DNA of 24,481 bases, from assembly GCA_017882245.1 (NCBI GenBank), contig JADGPV010000103.1, positions 1-24,481 of the forward strand, written 5' to 3'. The notes below the pieces were generated by a model, which saw only the letters and a program-made list of their open reading frames with translations, ran no database searches and was not told the DNA's origin. Both the position numbers and the translations under genes were made by a program. The stretch is from Bacteroidales bacterium. GTDB taxonomy: Bacteria > Bacteroidota > Bacteroidia > Bacteroidales > VadinHA17. Each line of letters starts with the position of its first letter. Position 1 is the first letter of the stretch. Positions 1 to 7,245 of the stretch are shown here, one piece after another.

Positions 1-290
1 GAGTTGACAAAGCCGGCAGAGTGACCCTCAGGCTCGGTGAAGCCCTTCCTCATTCAATGGTAAGCTTTGAAGCGGAAAATCTCTTTACCGGCAAAGTACA
101 GATGCAGATAATGATAGAATATATAACCAACGTCAGGTCAAAATTTTACATCATAGCGACTGTAAACCTTAATCCGTTTGTAAGGATGCTTATCGGAGAT
201 TCTGCCCCGCAATACCTTGACAGACTGATCGATGAGATAGAGAATTATAAGGGTTATGATAAGATCAGAGGATGTAATCAATCTCTTTGA
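1..290 (+). CDS. C-terminal part of a probable SRPBCC-fold protein (partial, 5' end outside window)
   Basis: The reading frame is open from the first base (first full codon at base 3) to a TGA at 288-290, so this is the last ~95 residues of a gene that begins outside the window. The segment contains a region resembling the end of SRPBCC (START/polyketide cyclase-like) proteins: beta strands, then a long C-terminal helix with an NLNPF...LIGDSAPQYLDRLIDEIE pattern. Such a gene often precedes birA in Bacteroidota. The gene runs towards birA and its last 26 bases overlap the birA 3' end on the other strand. No catalytic residues can be named. The fold assignment rests on the C-terminal helix pattern and gene neighbourhood only, so it is tentative; that it is a real gene is fairly sure. 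Confidence 0.55.
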   Translation, partial: VDKAGRVTLRLGEALPHSMVSFEAENLFTGKVQMQIMIEYITNVRSKFYIIATVNLNPFVRMLIGDSAPQYLDRLIDEIENYKGYDKIRGCNQSL

Positions 291-1005
291 AGGCATACTC
301 TCTTACAGTTCCGTTTTCTCTTTTTACCAGCAGCCGACCATCAGACCTGACGCCCTCAATCATCCCGGGGAACTCACCTTCACGGTCAGCATACCGGTGC
401 CATTCGTTCCGCCTGTACAGTGCATCATGGTAAGCTTCTGTCAGTTCATCTTTGTCTCCGTTGATGACCGTAGCATATCGCAAGTCAAGCAGGCGTATTA
501 CCTCCTCCGTGATTAATGATAAATCATATTTTCTGCATGTGACCTGTGCCAGTGAGACCGGGTTAGGGGCGTTGCTCCTGAAAAGTTTCTGGTTGACATT
601 GAGCCCGATCCCGGCTATACTGTTGCTTATTGTCTTACCCATTATGCTGTTCTCAATAAGGATACCTGCAATTTTGTCATCTGCGACATAAATGTCATTA
701 GGCCATTTTATCCTGACATCTGGTGTTTCAGTTCTTACAAGGTCGTAAACTGCAAGGGAGACCATCTGTGAAATGACAAACTGTTCTTCCGGCCTGACCA
801 TAACCGGATAGAGTATTACGCTCATCAGCAGATTCTTACCAGGTTCGCTCTCCCAGGTGTTACCTTTCTGTCCTCTTCCCTCTTTTTGAAACGCAGCAGT
901 TATCACTGTACCTTCAGCAGGCTTCTCATCCCTAAGCATAACAGACGCCAGGGCATTTGTAGATGACACTTTTTCATTTCGTCTTATGACAGACCCTATG
1001 ATCAT
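265..1005 (-). CDS. birA: Biotin--[acetyl-CoA-carboxylase] ligase, catalytic-domain-only form
   Basis: Biotin protein ligase makes biotinyl-AMP from biotin and ATP and transfers biotin to a lysine of biotin carboxyl carrier proteins in the cytoplasm. The 246-residue product shows the biotin/ATP loop GRGQKGNTW (residues 43-51), KWPND (100-104), KIAGILIE with the conserved lysine at 111, and the IGLNVNQ segment. It lacks the N-terminal winged-helix domain of E. coli BirA, so it should be a ligase only and not a repressor. The ATG at 1005-1003 is preceded by a weak AAGGAC on the minus strand. The gene diverges from rsfS, and its 3' end overlaps the upstream SRPBCC-like gene by 26 bases. The family call is secure. 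Confidence 0.95.
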   Translation of the reverse strand: MIIGSVIRRNEKVSSTNALASVMLRDEKPAEGTVITAAFQKEGRGQKGNTWESEPGKNLLMSVILYPVMVRPEEQFVISQMVSLAVYDLVRTETPDVRIKWPNDIYVADDKIAGILIENSIMGKTISNSIAGIGLNVNQKLFRSNAPNPVSLAQVTCRKYDLSLITEEVIRLLDLRYATVINGDKDELTEAYHDALYRRNEWHRYADREGEFPGMIEGVRSDGRLLVKRENGTVREYAFKEIDYIL

Positions 1006-1106
1006 GACAGACAGGTCCTTAAAATATTATTATTTAATCGTTATTCCGCTTTACAGGTTATTGAACAAATTGGCATCCTAATTGTAAAAAGAACAGCTGC
1101 CCGACG

Positions 1107-1132
1107 AAATTACGGATAAATGTTCGTAATTT
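1107..1132. repeat. Perfect inverted repeat overlapping the rsfS promoter
   Basis: The arms AAATTACG (1107-1114) and CGTAATTT (1125-1132) are exact reverse complements separated by 10 bases. The right arm covers six of the eight bases of the -7 element at 1127-1134. The placement fits an operator for a dimeric repressor acting on the rsfS-ftsH operon, but no regulator is identified. An 8-base arm pair could also arise by chance in AT-rich DNA. Confidence 0.4.
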
Positions 1133-1134
1133 TG
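1127..1134 (+). promoter_or_regulatory. Bacteroidota-type -7 promoter element upstream of rsfS
   Basis: TAATTTTG matches the TAnnTTTG consensus of the Bacteroidota primary sigma factor and lies about 40 bases before the rsfS ATG at 1175, in the birA/rsfS divergent gap. No convincing -33 TTG is seen at the usual 19-21 base distance. It would drive the rsfS-ftsH-DUF2007-cdsA-psd run. Confidence 0.5.
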
Positions 1135-1174
1135 CGCGAGCAACAAAAACTGTAAATTACTGAAAGTAATATTG

Positions 1175-1561
1175 ATGAGAAAAACCAACAAAAAGGCCGC
1201 CCTGGTAACAGAAAGTATTGTAAAAGGGTTATTTGAAAAGAAGGGTGAAAAGGTGGCCCTGATTGATCTGAGAAATATTGAAAACAGAATTTGTGACTAT
1301 TTCGTGATCACTCACGCTCCGTCAACCAAACAGGTTGATTCACTTGCATGGTCTGTGGAAGATGTTGTGCGGAAAGAGACCGGTCACAAACCTTTTCATA
1401 TTGAAGGCAGGGAGAATTGTATATGGATATTGCTTGATTACGGTGATATCCTCGTTCATATTTTTCAGCAGCCTTACAGGGACTTTTATAACCTCGAGTC
1501 ATTATATGCCGATGGTCATATTACTATACTTGAGGACATGGCAGTAAAAAAAGGTATTTAA
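1175..1561 (+). CDS. rsfS: Ribosome silencing factor RsfS
   Basis: RsfS (Iojap/YbeB family) binds ribosomal protein uL14 on the large subunit and blocks subunit joining under starvation. The 128-residue product has the family core: KGEKVALIDLRNIENRICDYFVI near the N-terminus, the HAPSTKQVDSLAWSVED helix, HIEGRENCIWILLDYGDILVHIF, and the closing YRDFYNLESLYADG. An in-frame TTG at 1172 directly precedes the ATG at 1175, so I chose the ATG. It is the first gene of the plus-strand run and ends 3 bases before the ftsH start. The neighbourhood birA / rsfS-ftsH is common in Bacteroidota. Length is normal for the family. Confidence 0.95.
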   Translation: MRKTNKKAALVTESIVKGLFEKKGEKVALIDLRNIENRICDYFVITHAPSTKQVDSLAWSVEDVVRKETGHKPFHIEGRENCIWILLDYGDILVHIFQQPYRDFYNLESLYADGHITILEDMAVKKGI

Positions 1562-1564
1562 GAT

Positions 1565-3541
1565 ATGGCAGAAAATAAGGAACCACTTAAGCCAGATAAG
1601 AATGACAAGAATATAAAAACAAAGTTCAACACGAACTGGTTCTTTTTTATACTTCTCCTGGCATTCATTGCATTCCAGGTATTCTTTACGGGCAAATACA
1701 CTAAAAAGGCCGGTCAGAGAGAAATCGAGCAGATGGTCATCAACCACGACATTGAAAAGGTTGTTGTGGTTAACAAGGACCAGGCTGAGATCTATATTAA
1801 GCCTGATTCGCTCAAGAGCGGCCGTTATCCTGATTTTGTAGATCATAAGGGTTTCGGGCTCCAGCCTCCCAGGCCGCAGTACTATCATAATTTCGGTACG
1901 GTAGAGCTTTTCGAGCAGTTTTTTGCCGCAGCTCAGGAGAAAGCAGGTTACACCCAGGATGAATGGATACATCCGGAATACCAGACCAGGAAAGATTACC
2001 TGGCAACTTTCCTTGGTGTCATACTTCCTTTTCTTTTAATAGCCCTTGTATGGATATACTTCATGCGGCGAATGGCTTCCGGAGGCGGTGGCGGCGGCGC
2101 AGGCAATATATTCAGCGTCGGTAAGTCAAAAGCGCAGATCTTTGACAAGGACACGCACATCAAAACAAATTTCAGTGATGTTGCCGGTCTCGAAGAGGCC
2201 AAGACGGAGGTGATGGAGATAGTTGATTTTCTCAAAAACCCCAAGAAATATACTTCACTTGGAGGCAAGATACCCAAAGGGGCACTTCTTGTAGGCCCTC
2301 CCGGTACGGGAAAGACATTGCTTGCCAAGGCTGTTGCCGGTGAAGCCAATGTACCTTTCTTTTCAATTTCGGGCTCTGACTTCGTTGAGATGTTTGTGGG
2401 TGTCGGTGCATCACGTGTGAGGGACCTCTTCAAACAGGCCAAGGAGAAGGCTCCCTGTATAGTCTTCATTGATGAGATAGATGCCGTTGGGCGTGCCCGC
2501 GGCCGTAACCCAAACTTTGGCACCAATGATGAGCGTGAGAACACTCTCAACCAGCTTCTTACCGAGATGGACGGTTTCGGAACGAACAGCGGGGTGATCA
2601 TCCTTGCAGCCACGAACAGGGCAGACATTCTTGACAAAGCCCTGCTCAGGGCAGGCCGCTTTGACCGTCAGATAAACGTGGAACTGCCTGACATCAGGGA
2701 GCGTGAAGCAATCTTCAAGGTGCACCTGCGTCCAATAAAACTTGAGGAGGGCTTTGATATAACCTTCCTGGCTAAAAATACTCCCGGCTTCTCGGGCGCA
2801 GATATTGCGAACGTATGTAATGAAGCAGCTCTCATTGCAGCAAGGGGAAACAAAACTGTGGTTGAAAAGCAGGATTTCCTTGATGCAATTGACCGAATCA
2901 TCGGAGGCCTTGAAAAGAAGAATAAGATTGTCTCCCTGGAAGAGAAGAAGACGATAGCTTATCATGAGGCAGGTCATGCTACGGTAAGCTGGCTTCTTGA
3001 ATATGCCAGTCCTCTCCTTAAAGTAACTATTATTCCAAGGGGTAAAGCCCTCGGAGCAGCATGGTACCTGCCTGAGGAAAGGTCAATATCGACACGTGAA
3101 CATATACTTGATGAGCTTGCCTACGCCCTCGGCGGCAGAGCTGCTGAAGAGCTGGTAATAGGAAAGATATCCACCGGCGCCTTGAGTGACCTGGAGAAAG
3201 TGACCAAACAGGCTTATGCTATGGTGGCTTATTTCGGAATGTCAGACGAGATCGGTAACATGAGTTTTTACGATTCTTCGGGGCAGTCAGAATTTGGCTT
3301 TACCAAGCCGTACAGCGAGAAGACTGCCGAGCTGATTGATCACGAGGCAAAAAAGATTGTGGAGGAATCGTACAGGAAGGCGAAGGAGGTTATCTCCGCT
3401 AACATTGTCGGCCTCACACAGCTGGCCGAACAGCTGCTTGAAAAAGAGGTAATCTTCAGCGAGGATCTGGAGCGCATCTTTGGCAAGAGAAAAGGCGATA
3501 AAACCAGAGGATTGACTCAAGAGCCAGCAAAGAGTGAGTGA
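1565..3541 (+). CDS. ftsH: ATP-dependent zinc metalloprotease FtsH
   Basis: FtsH is a membrane-anchored AAA+ protease that extracts and degrades membrane and regulatory proteins. The 658 residues show a first membrane segment (about 25-41), a periplasmic domain of roughly 100 residues, a second membrane segment (about 145-166) and a glycine-rich linker. Then come Walker A GPPGTGKT (244-251), Walker B VFIDE (300-304), the second region of homology ATNRADILDKALLRAGRFDR, the zinc site HEAGH (467-471) and the third ligand aspartate at 542. All catalytic residues are present and the length is normal. It sits 3 bases after rsfS, and its TGA shares one base with the next gene's ATG, implying translational coupling. 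Confidence 0.98.
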   Translation: MAENKEPLKPDKNDKNIKTKFNTNWFFFILLLAFIAFQVFFTGKYTKKAGQREIEQMVINHDIEKVVVVNKDQAEIYIKPDSLKSGRYPDFVDHKGFGLQPPRPQYYHNFGTVELFEQFFAAAQEKAGYTQDEWIHPEYQTRKDYLATFLGVILPFLLIALVWIYFMRRMASGGGGGGAGNIFSVGKSKAQIFDKDTHIKTNFSDVAGLEEAKTEVMEIVDFLKNPKKYTSLGGKIPKGALLVGPPGTGKTLLAKAVAGEANVPFFSISGSDFVEMFVGVGASRVRDLFKQAKEKAPCIVFIDEIDAVGRARGRNPNFGTNDERENTLNQLLTEMDGFGTNSGVIILAATNRADILDKALLRAGRFDRQINVELPDIREREAIFKVHLRPIKLEEGFDITFLAKNTPGFSGADIANVCNEAALIAARGNKTVVEKQDFLDAIDRIIGGLEKKNKIVSLEEKKTIAYHEAGHATVSWLLEYASPLLKVTIIPRGKALGAAWYLPEERSISTREHILDELAYALGGRAAEELVIGKISTGALSDLEKVTKQAYAMVAYFGMSDEIGNMSFYDSSGQSEFGFTKPYSEKTAELIDHEAKKIVEESYRKAKEVISANIVGLTQLAEQLLEKEVIFSEDLERIFGKRKGDKTRGLTQEPAKSE

Positions 3542-3738
3542 TGGAGGACGAATGGGTTGTCATAGCAAGGTTTTTTGATGATTTTAAGTGCCAGATCGCC
3601 ATCGATCAGCTGCACAACAGTGAAATTGAAGCTGTAGCTTTAGACAAGCGTGACTGGAATTACAGGTTTGGTGAAATCGAACTCTATGTTCATCGTGACA
3701 ATGTCATCGCAGCCAAGGCAATAATCAAAGATCTTTGA
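3541..3738 (+). CDS. Small DUF2007-type putative signal transducing protein
   Basis: A 65-residue acidic soluble protein. The pattern WVVIARFFDDFKCQIAIDQL, then I-E-AVALDKRDW, then EIELYVHRDNVIAAKAII fits the DUF2007 family, a PII-like ferredoxin-type fold often annotated as a putative prokaryotic signal transducing protein. It has no known biochemical role. An in-frame GTG lies one codon upstream at 3538, but the ATG at 3541 forms a TGATG junction with the ftsH stop and is preferred. It is followed after one base by cdsA. Its fixed place between ftsH and cdsA suggests a link to membrane-protein or phospholipid homeostasis, which is inference only. Confidence 0.75.
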   Translation: MEDEWVVIARFFDDFKCQIAIDQLHNSEIEAVALDKRDWNYRFGEIELYVHRDNVIAAKAIIKDL

Positions 3739-3739
3739 A

Positions 3740-4582
3740 GTGACCAATCTTGTCAGGCGTACCATAACAGGAGCTTTCATTGTGATATTTGTGCTGGGAG
3801 GTCTCTGGCTTCACCCTATTTCTTTTTTCCTCATTGTGGCGATCATGATCGCCGGAACGCAGAATGAATACTACACGATGGTCCGGGGAACGGGTATCAG
3901 GCCACAGACTGTCACCGGGATAATTACCGGTTTCCTTCTGTATTTCATATCTACCATGGTGGCGACAGGCTGGCTGCCGGGAGGCGCTTTTCTGATACTT
4001 ATCCCGGTAGTGTCAGTAATAATGGTGATAGAGCTTTTCAGGAAGGTTGAGAGACCATTTGATTCACTGGCGCACACATTCTTTTCAATATTATATACTG
4101 CAGTGCCCTTTTCATTGTTCCCGTTTACGGCGTTCAACCAGACAGGACTTGAACCGCTGATTCAGATGAAGGGGATTGAGTTTTCACCGGGTATCCCTGT
4201 TGGCTTCTTTCTGCTCTTATGGACAAACGATACCGGTGCCTACCTGGTAGGGTCAATGATTGGAAGGCATCGTCTCTTTGAGCGGATATCACCAAAGAAG
4301 AGCTGGGAGGGCTTTTTCGCAGGGATGATCCTGACCATGCTCGTTGCACGCATCATCTCCGGTTGGCTTGGAGTGGCTGATGCCAATGGCTGGATGATAA
4401 TTGCAGTTATCATTTCCCTTGCCGGAACAGCGGGCGATCTTATTGAATCTATGCTCAAACGCAGTCTTGGCCTTAAGGAATCAGGCACGATCATGCCGGG
4501 TCATGGCGGATTTCTTGACAGGTTTGACAGCGTGGTGGTTTCATTTCCATTGGTTTATCTTTACATAGCACTTTTAGGATAA
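3740..4582 (+). CDS. cdsA: Phosphatidate cytidylyltransferase
   Basis: CdsA makes CDP-diacylglycerol from phosphatidic acid and CTP in the inner membrane. The 280-residue protein is mostly hydrophobic with about seven to eight membrane segments. It ends with the family signature running from GDLIESMLKRS to MPGHGGFLDRFDS (roughly residues 233-265). The metal-binding aspartates of GDL and DRFD are kept. The aspartate of the usual K-D pair after KR-x4 is glutamate here (E247), a conservative deviation from the PROSITE pattern. The start is GTG at 3740, one base after the DUF2007 stop. Psd follows one base after its stop. PssA, which uses its product, is encoded at 11316-12032. Confidence 0.95.
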   Translation: MTNLVRRTITGAFIVIFVLGGLWLHPISFFLIVAIMIAGTQNEYYTMVRGTGIRPQTVTGIITGFLLYFISTMVATGWLPGGAFLILIPVVSVIMVIELFRKVERPFDSLAHTFFSILYTAVPFSLFPFTAFNQTGLEPLIQMKGIEFSPGIPVGFFLLLWTNDTGAYLVGSMIGRHRLFERISPKKSWEGFFAGMILTMLVARIISGWLGVADANGWMIIAVIISLAGTAGDLIESMLKRSLGLKESGTIMPGHGGFLDRFDSVVVSFPLVYLYIALLG

Positions 4583-4583
4583 T

Positions 4584-5258
4584 ATGAGAGTCAGAAGGCT
4601 GAAAATTCACAGGGAAGGGTATAAGATAATATTTGCAGTTCTGGTCATGCTTGCCGTGGTCAATGTTGCCGGATTGATTATATGGCCTGATCTGCACATT
4701 ATTCATTATCTGTTTCTGGCTGCCTCTTTAATATTTTTTTCTTTTATAGTTTTATTTTTCAGGACACCTGCACGCCGTCTCGAACCTGATCCTCTTCTGA
4801 TCTATGCACCGGCAGACGGAAAGATTGTCGTGATTGAGGAGACATTTGAAAAGGAATACTTCAAAGACAACAGGCTGCAGATTTCCACCTTCATGTCTCC
4901 ATTCAACATGCATAGCAACAGATATCCTATTTCAGGTATGATCTCCTATACTAATTATCAGGCCGGCAAAAAATATCGCGCCCGAAGCGCGAAGTCGTCT
5001 GAATTGAACGAAAGGAGCAGTATTGTTGTTACATCAGACAGCGGAACTGAAATACTCATAAGGCAGGTTGCAGGTGCGGTAGCCCGCCGCATAGTTACCT
5101 ACTCGAAAAAGGGTGAGAAAGTGCACCAGGGTGATGAGCTGGGCTTCATTAAGTTCGGCTCGCGCGTCGACATCTTCCTTCCTGAAGGAACAGAGGTCGA
5201 TGTTCAGATGTTTGAACAGGTAAGGGCAAGCAGGACAATAATTGCAAAAGTTCTTTGA
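4584..5258 (+). CDS. psd: Phosphatidylserine decarboxylase proenzyme, short soluble-loop form
   Basis: Psd decarboxylates phosphatidylserine to phosphatidylethanolamine with a self-made pyruvoyl group. The 224-residue protein has two N-terminal membrane segments (about 13-55), then IYAPADGKIVVIEE and FMSPFNMHSNRYPISG, where a histidine needed for self-cleavage or catalysis lies. The processing site is FGSR, with serine 193 expected to become the pyruvoyl N-terminus of the small alpha chain. The FGS site and short length match the Psd-B/archaetidylserine decarboxylase-like subtype rather than the longer LGST type of E. coli. It starts one base after cdsA, so the two are almost surely co-transcribed. 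The flavodiiron gene begins 9 bases after its stop. Confidence 0.94.
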   Translation: MRVRRLKIHREGYKIIFAVLVMLAVVNVAGLIIWPDLHIIHYLFLAASLIFFSFIVLFFRTPARRLEPDPLLIYAPADGKIVVIEETFEKEYFKDNRLQISTFMSPFNMHSNRYPISGMISYTNYQAGKKYRARSAKSSELNERSSIVVTSDSGTEILIRQVAGAVARRIVTYSKKGEKVHQGDELGFIKFGSRVDIFLPEGTEVDVQMFEQVRASRTIIAKVL

Positions 5259-5267
5259 TGAACAGAT

Positions 5268-6494
5268 ATGAATAAGGATAACAAAATACTGGATCTTACT
5301 CCCGACGTGAAATGGATAGGAGTACTTGATCCGGACATCAAAGTTTTCGACATAGTGATGCATACAGAGCATGGCACCACTTATAATTCATACTTCATAA
5401 ATGCCTCTAAGAAGACAGTTGTAGAGACTGCCAAGGAGAAGTTCAGTGAAACATATCTCAGGAAGCTGAAGAAAGTGACTGACCCGGCTGAGTTATCATA
5501 TATTGTTCTTGATCACACCGAGCCTGATCATTCCGGATCCCTGAGGCAGCTTCTTGACCTGGCGCCTCACGCTGTGGTAGTGGGCAGCGGTAATGCCATC
5601 AGGTACCTGACTGACATAGTCAACAGACCTTTCAAATCGCTTGTCGTCAAGGACGGAGACACCCTTGACCTGGGTAACAAAACCCTGAAATTCATATCAG
5701 CTCCCAACCTGCACTGGCCTGACAGCATCTTTACTTACCTGGTTGAGGACAGAATACTTTTTACATGCGACTCATTCGGTGCCCATTATTGTAATGAGGA
5801 GATGTTTGATGACCTTGCCGGCGACTACGATAAGGATTTCAGATATTATTTTGATGTGATACTAAAGCCCTACAGCAAATTCATGATCAAGGCAATTGAA
5901 AAGATCAGACCTCTCGATATTTCCATGATTGCCACTGGCCACGGACCTGTACTGAGAAAAAACTGGAAGAAAATTGTCGATGAGACATACGCTCTTGCCA
6001 GTGACTATCAGAAGCTCACTTCGGCCTCAGAGCAGAAGAGGCTGCTGATAACCTATGTCTCGGCTTACGGTTATACAAGGGAAATGGCAGTACTGATTGC
6101 CCGCGGAGCTGCAGCGGTTAAGAATATTACGGTGGAGGTTCTGGATATTGAATCTGCGGATGCGGGTGAGATTGACTCAAAACTGACTACTGCAGATGGC
6201 CTCATTGTCGGCTCTCCGACCATCAATCAGAATACTCTCCTCCCGGTATATAAGCTGGCCGCCATGATCAGTCCGCTGCGCGACAGGGGAAAACTGGCAG
6301 GCTCTTTCGGCTCATACGGATGGAGCGGAGAGGCCCCGGGAATTATTGCCGGTATGCTGAAAAGCCTTAAGCTGTCCTTTTTCGAAGAGCCTGCAGCTTA
6401 TAAGTTCATGCCTGAGAACGACAAACAGAAGACCCTTATCGAATACGGTGAACGGTTTGCGAGGGAGCTGGCGAAGCAGCATCAGGAACCATAA
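5268..6494 (+). CDS. Flavodiiron protein (FprA-type A flavoprotein; O2/NO reductase)
   Basis: Flavodiiron proteins reduce oxygen to water and/or nitric oxide to nitrous oxide in the cytoplasm of anaerobes. The 408 residues contain a metallo-beta-lactamase-like domain with all diiron ligands: HTEPDH (H83, E85, D87), H149 in NLHWPD, D168 in TCDSFG and H225 in TGHGPV. A flavodoxin domain follows from about residue 262, with the FMN loop ITYVSAYGYTREM and the GSPTINQNTLLP segment. No C-terminal rubredoxin or flavin reductase extension is present, so a separate electron donor is needed. It lies 9 bases after psd. The association with cytochrome bd downstream suggests oxygen defence. Substrate preference (O2 or NO) cannot be read from the sequence. 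Confidence 0.95.
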   Translation: MNKDNKILDLTPDVKWIGVLDPDIKVFDIVMHTEHGTTYNSYFINASKKTVVETAKEKFSETYLRKLKKVTDPAELSYIVLDHTEPDHSGSLRQLLDLAPHAVVVGSGNAIRYLTDIVNRPFKSLVVKDGDTLDLGNKTLKFISAPNLHWPDSIFTYLVEDRILFTCDSFGAHYCNEEMFDDLAGDYDKDFRYYFDVILKPYSKFMIKAIEKIRPLDISMIATGHGPVLRKNWKKIVDETYALASDYQKLTSASEQKRLLITYVSAYGYTREMAVLIARGAAAVKNITVEVLDIESADAGEIDSKLTTADGLIVGSPTINQNTLLPVYKLAAMISPLRDRGKLAGSFGSYGWSGEAPGIIAGMLKSLKLSFFEEPAAYKFMPENDKQKTLIEYGERFARELAKQHQEP

Positions 6495-6516
6495 AAGAAC
6501 GTATGTACATAAACAC

Positions 6517-6545
6517 GTAACGACGCCCTACCAGGGCGCCGTTAC
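6517..6545. terminator. Hairpin between the convergent flavodiiron and hsp20 genes, likely bidirectional terminator
   Basis: A 13-base stem (6517-6529 with 6533-6545) with one imperfect pair closes a 3-base loop. The odd pair is A-C in the plus transcript and a U-G wobble in the minus transcript. The stem stands between two genes that end towards it: 22 bases after the flavodiiron stop and 38 bases after the hsp20 stop. There is no strong U-tract on either side (plus side: ATTTTAAA a few bases later), so termination efficiency is uncertain. Confidence 0.7.
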
Positions 6546-6583
6546 ACGTAATTTTAAACCGTATTTACGATTGTTTTTGCGGA

Positions 6584-7012
6584 TTACGAGATTGAGATCG
6601 AGCGGATCTTTTCCTTTTTCTTTTCCTCTTCAAGCTTCGGTATCTCCACATTGAGAATTCCATCCTTGTAGGCGGCACCGATCTTGTCACTGTTTACATC
6701 CTCAGGCAGGTAAAAACTGCGGCAGAAAGAGCTGTAGCTGAATTCCCTGCGCCTGTATCCGTCAAGATTCTCTTCCTTGTCTTCCTTGTTCTCGGATGAG
6801 ATGGTGAGCACATCATCCTTAACCTCAATGCGAAGATCTTTCTTATCCATTCCCGGAACGGCAAGCTCAAGATAGAATGCCTTTTCATCTTCCCTGATAT
6901 TCACTGACGGAAGACTGCTTGTGTTCCTGGTCATTGTGGGAAAGAAATCTTCATTGAAGAAATCTGAAAGCGTAAGCGGTTTGTAACCTCTTGTTCTGAT
7001 CATTGGTAACAT
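6584..7012 (-). CDS. Small heat shock protein, Hsp20/alpha-crystallin family
   Basis: Small heat shock proteins are ATP-independent holdases that bind unfolding proteins and form oligomers. The 142-residue product has an N-terminal arm, an alpha-crystallin domain from about residue 36 (VNIREDEKAFYLELAVPGMDKKDL) and the signature AAYKDGILNVEIPK, ending in a lysine-rich tail with an I-x-I-type end (SISIS). The frame is open upstream to an ATG at 7042, but the ATG at 7012 has AAGGAGG five bases before it and gives the usual family N-terminus, so I chose 7012. It diverges from the PerM-like gene. Two palindromes in the shared upstream region are candidates for control. No CIRCE or HAIR site is seen. 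Confidence 0.95.
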   Translation of the reverse strand: MLPMIRTRGYKPLTLSDFFNEDFFPTMTRNTSSLPSVNIREDEKAFYLELAVPGMDKKDLRIEVKDDVLTISSENKEDKEENLDGYRRREFSYSSFCRSFYLPEDVNSDKIGAAYKDGILNVEIPKLEEEKKKEKIRSISIS

Positions 7013-7017
7013 AACGA

Positions 7018-7024
7018 CCTCCTT
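7018..7024 (-). promoter_or_regulatory. Strong Shine-Dalgarno that sets the hsp20 start
   Basis: On the minus strand AAGGAGG stands five bases before the ATG at 7012-7010. Most genes in this window have no such sequence, so this one is informative: it rejects the upstream in-frame ATG at 7042. Confidence 0.85.
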
Positions 7025-7094
7025 TTTATTATTGTTAAACATTATTTACGTGTTCCGGGGATCTATTTCAATCAGTATGCCGTTGATCATTGCG

Positions 7095-7140
7095 TGCCAA
7101 TATGGCAGTAATAATAAAATATGACATGCCATAATGGCAT
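7095..7140. repeat. Two near-identical palindromes in the hsp20 / PerM-like divergent region
   Basis: Site 1 is TGCCA-ATA-TGGCA (7095-7107) and site 2 is ATGCCA-TAA-TGGCAT (7126-7140). Both are perfect inverted repeats with a 3-base centre. Each is followed on the plus strand by AGTAAT (site 1 directly, site 2 with shared bases). Their centres are 32 bases apart, about three helical turns, so two dimers would sit on the same DNA face. Site 2 ends 13 bases before the -33 element of the plus-strand promoter. This is most simply a tandem operator. The binding protein is unknown. Confidence 0.6.
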
Positions 7141-7153
7141 AGTAATTATCAGG

Positions 7154-7183
7154 TTGTTTAAACGGGAATTCTTTTTAATTTTG
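7154..7183 (+). promoter_or_regulatory. Bacteroidota-type promoter of the PerM-like/DUF4492/cydAB run
   Basis: TTG at 7154-7156 and TAATTTTG at 7176-7183 are separated by 19 bases, which fits the TTG / TAnnTTTG arrangement of the Bacteroidota housekeeping sigma factor. Transcription would start near 7190, about 55 bases before the ATG at 7246. A short CCCTG-N6-CAGGG hairpin (7205-7220) lies in the leader. Confidence 0.65.
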
Positions 7184-7245
7184 ATGAGAAGAGTTTTGTA
7201 TATACCCTGTTACAGCAGGGAGTTCTGACCTGACTCAATTGCATT

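Noticed and set aside
3093..3098. CACGTG core resembling parS inside ftsH
   Set aside because: The flanks do not match TGTTnCACGTGAAACA beyond the core hexamer, and the site lies within coding sequence.
6448..6654. 68-residue open frame over the end of the flavodiiron gene and hsp20
   Set aside because: It crosses the terminator hairpin and is a shadow of two well-supported genes.
7103..7150. TGGCA elements as a sigma-54 -24/-12 promoter
   Set aside because: No GC dinucleotide occurs at the required 12-base spacing from GG on either strand; the symmetric palindrome reading explains the bases better.
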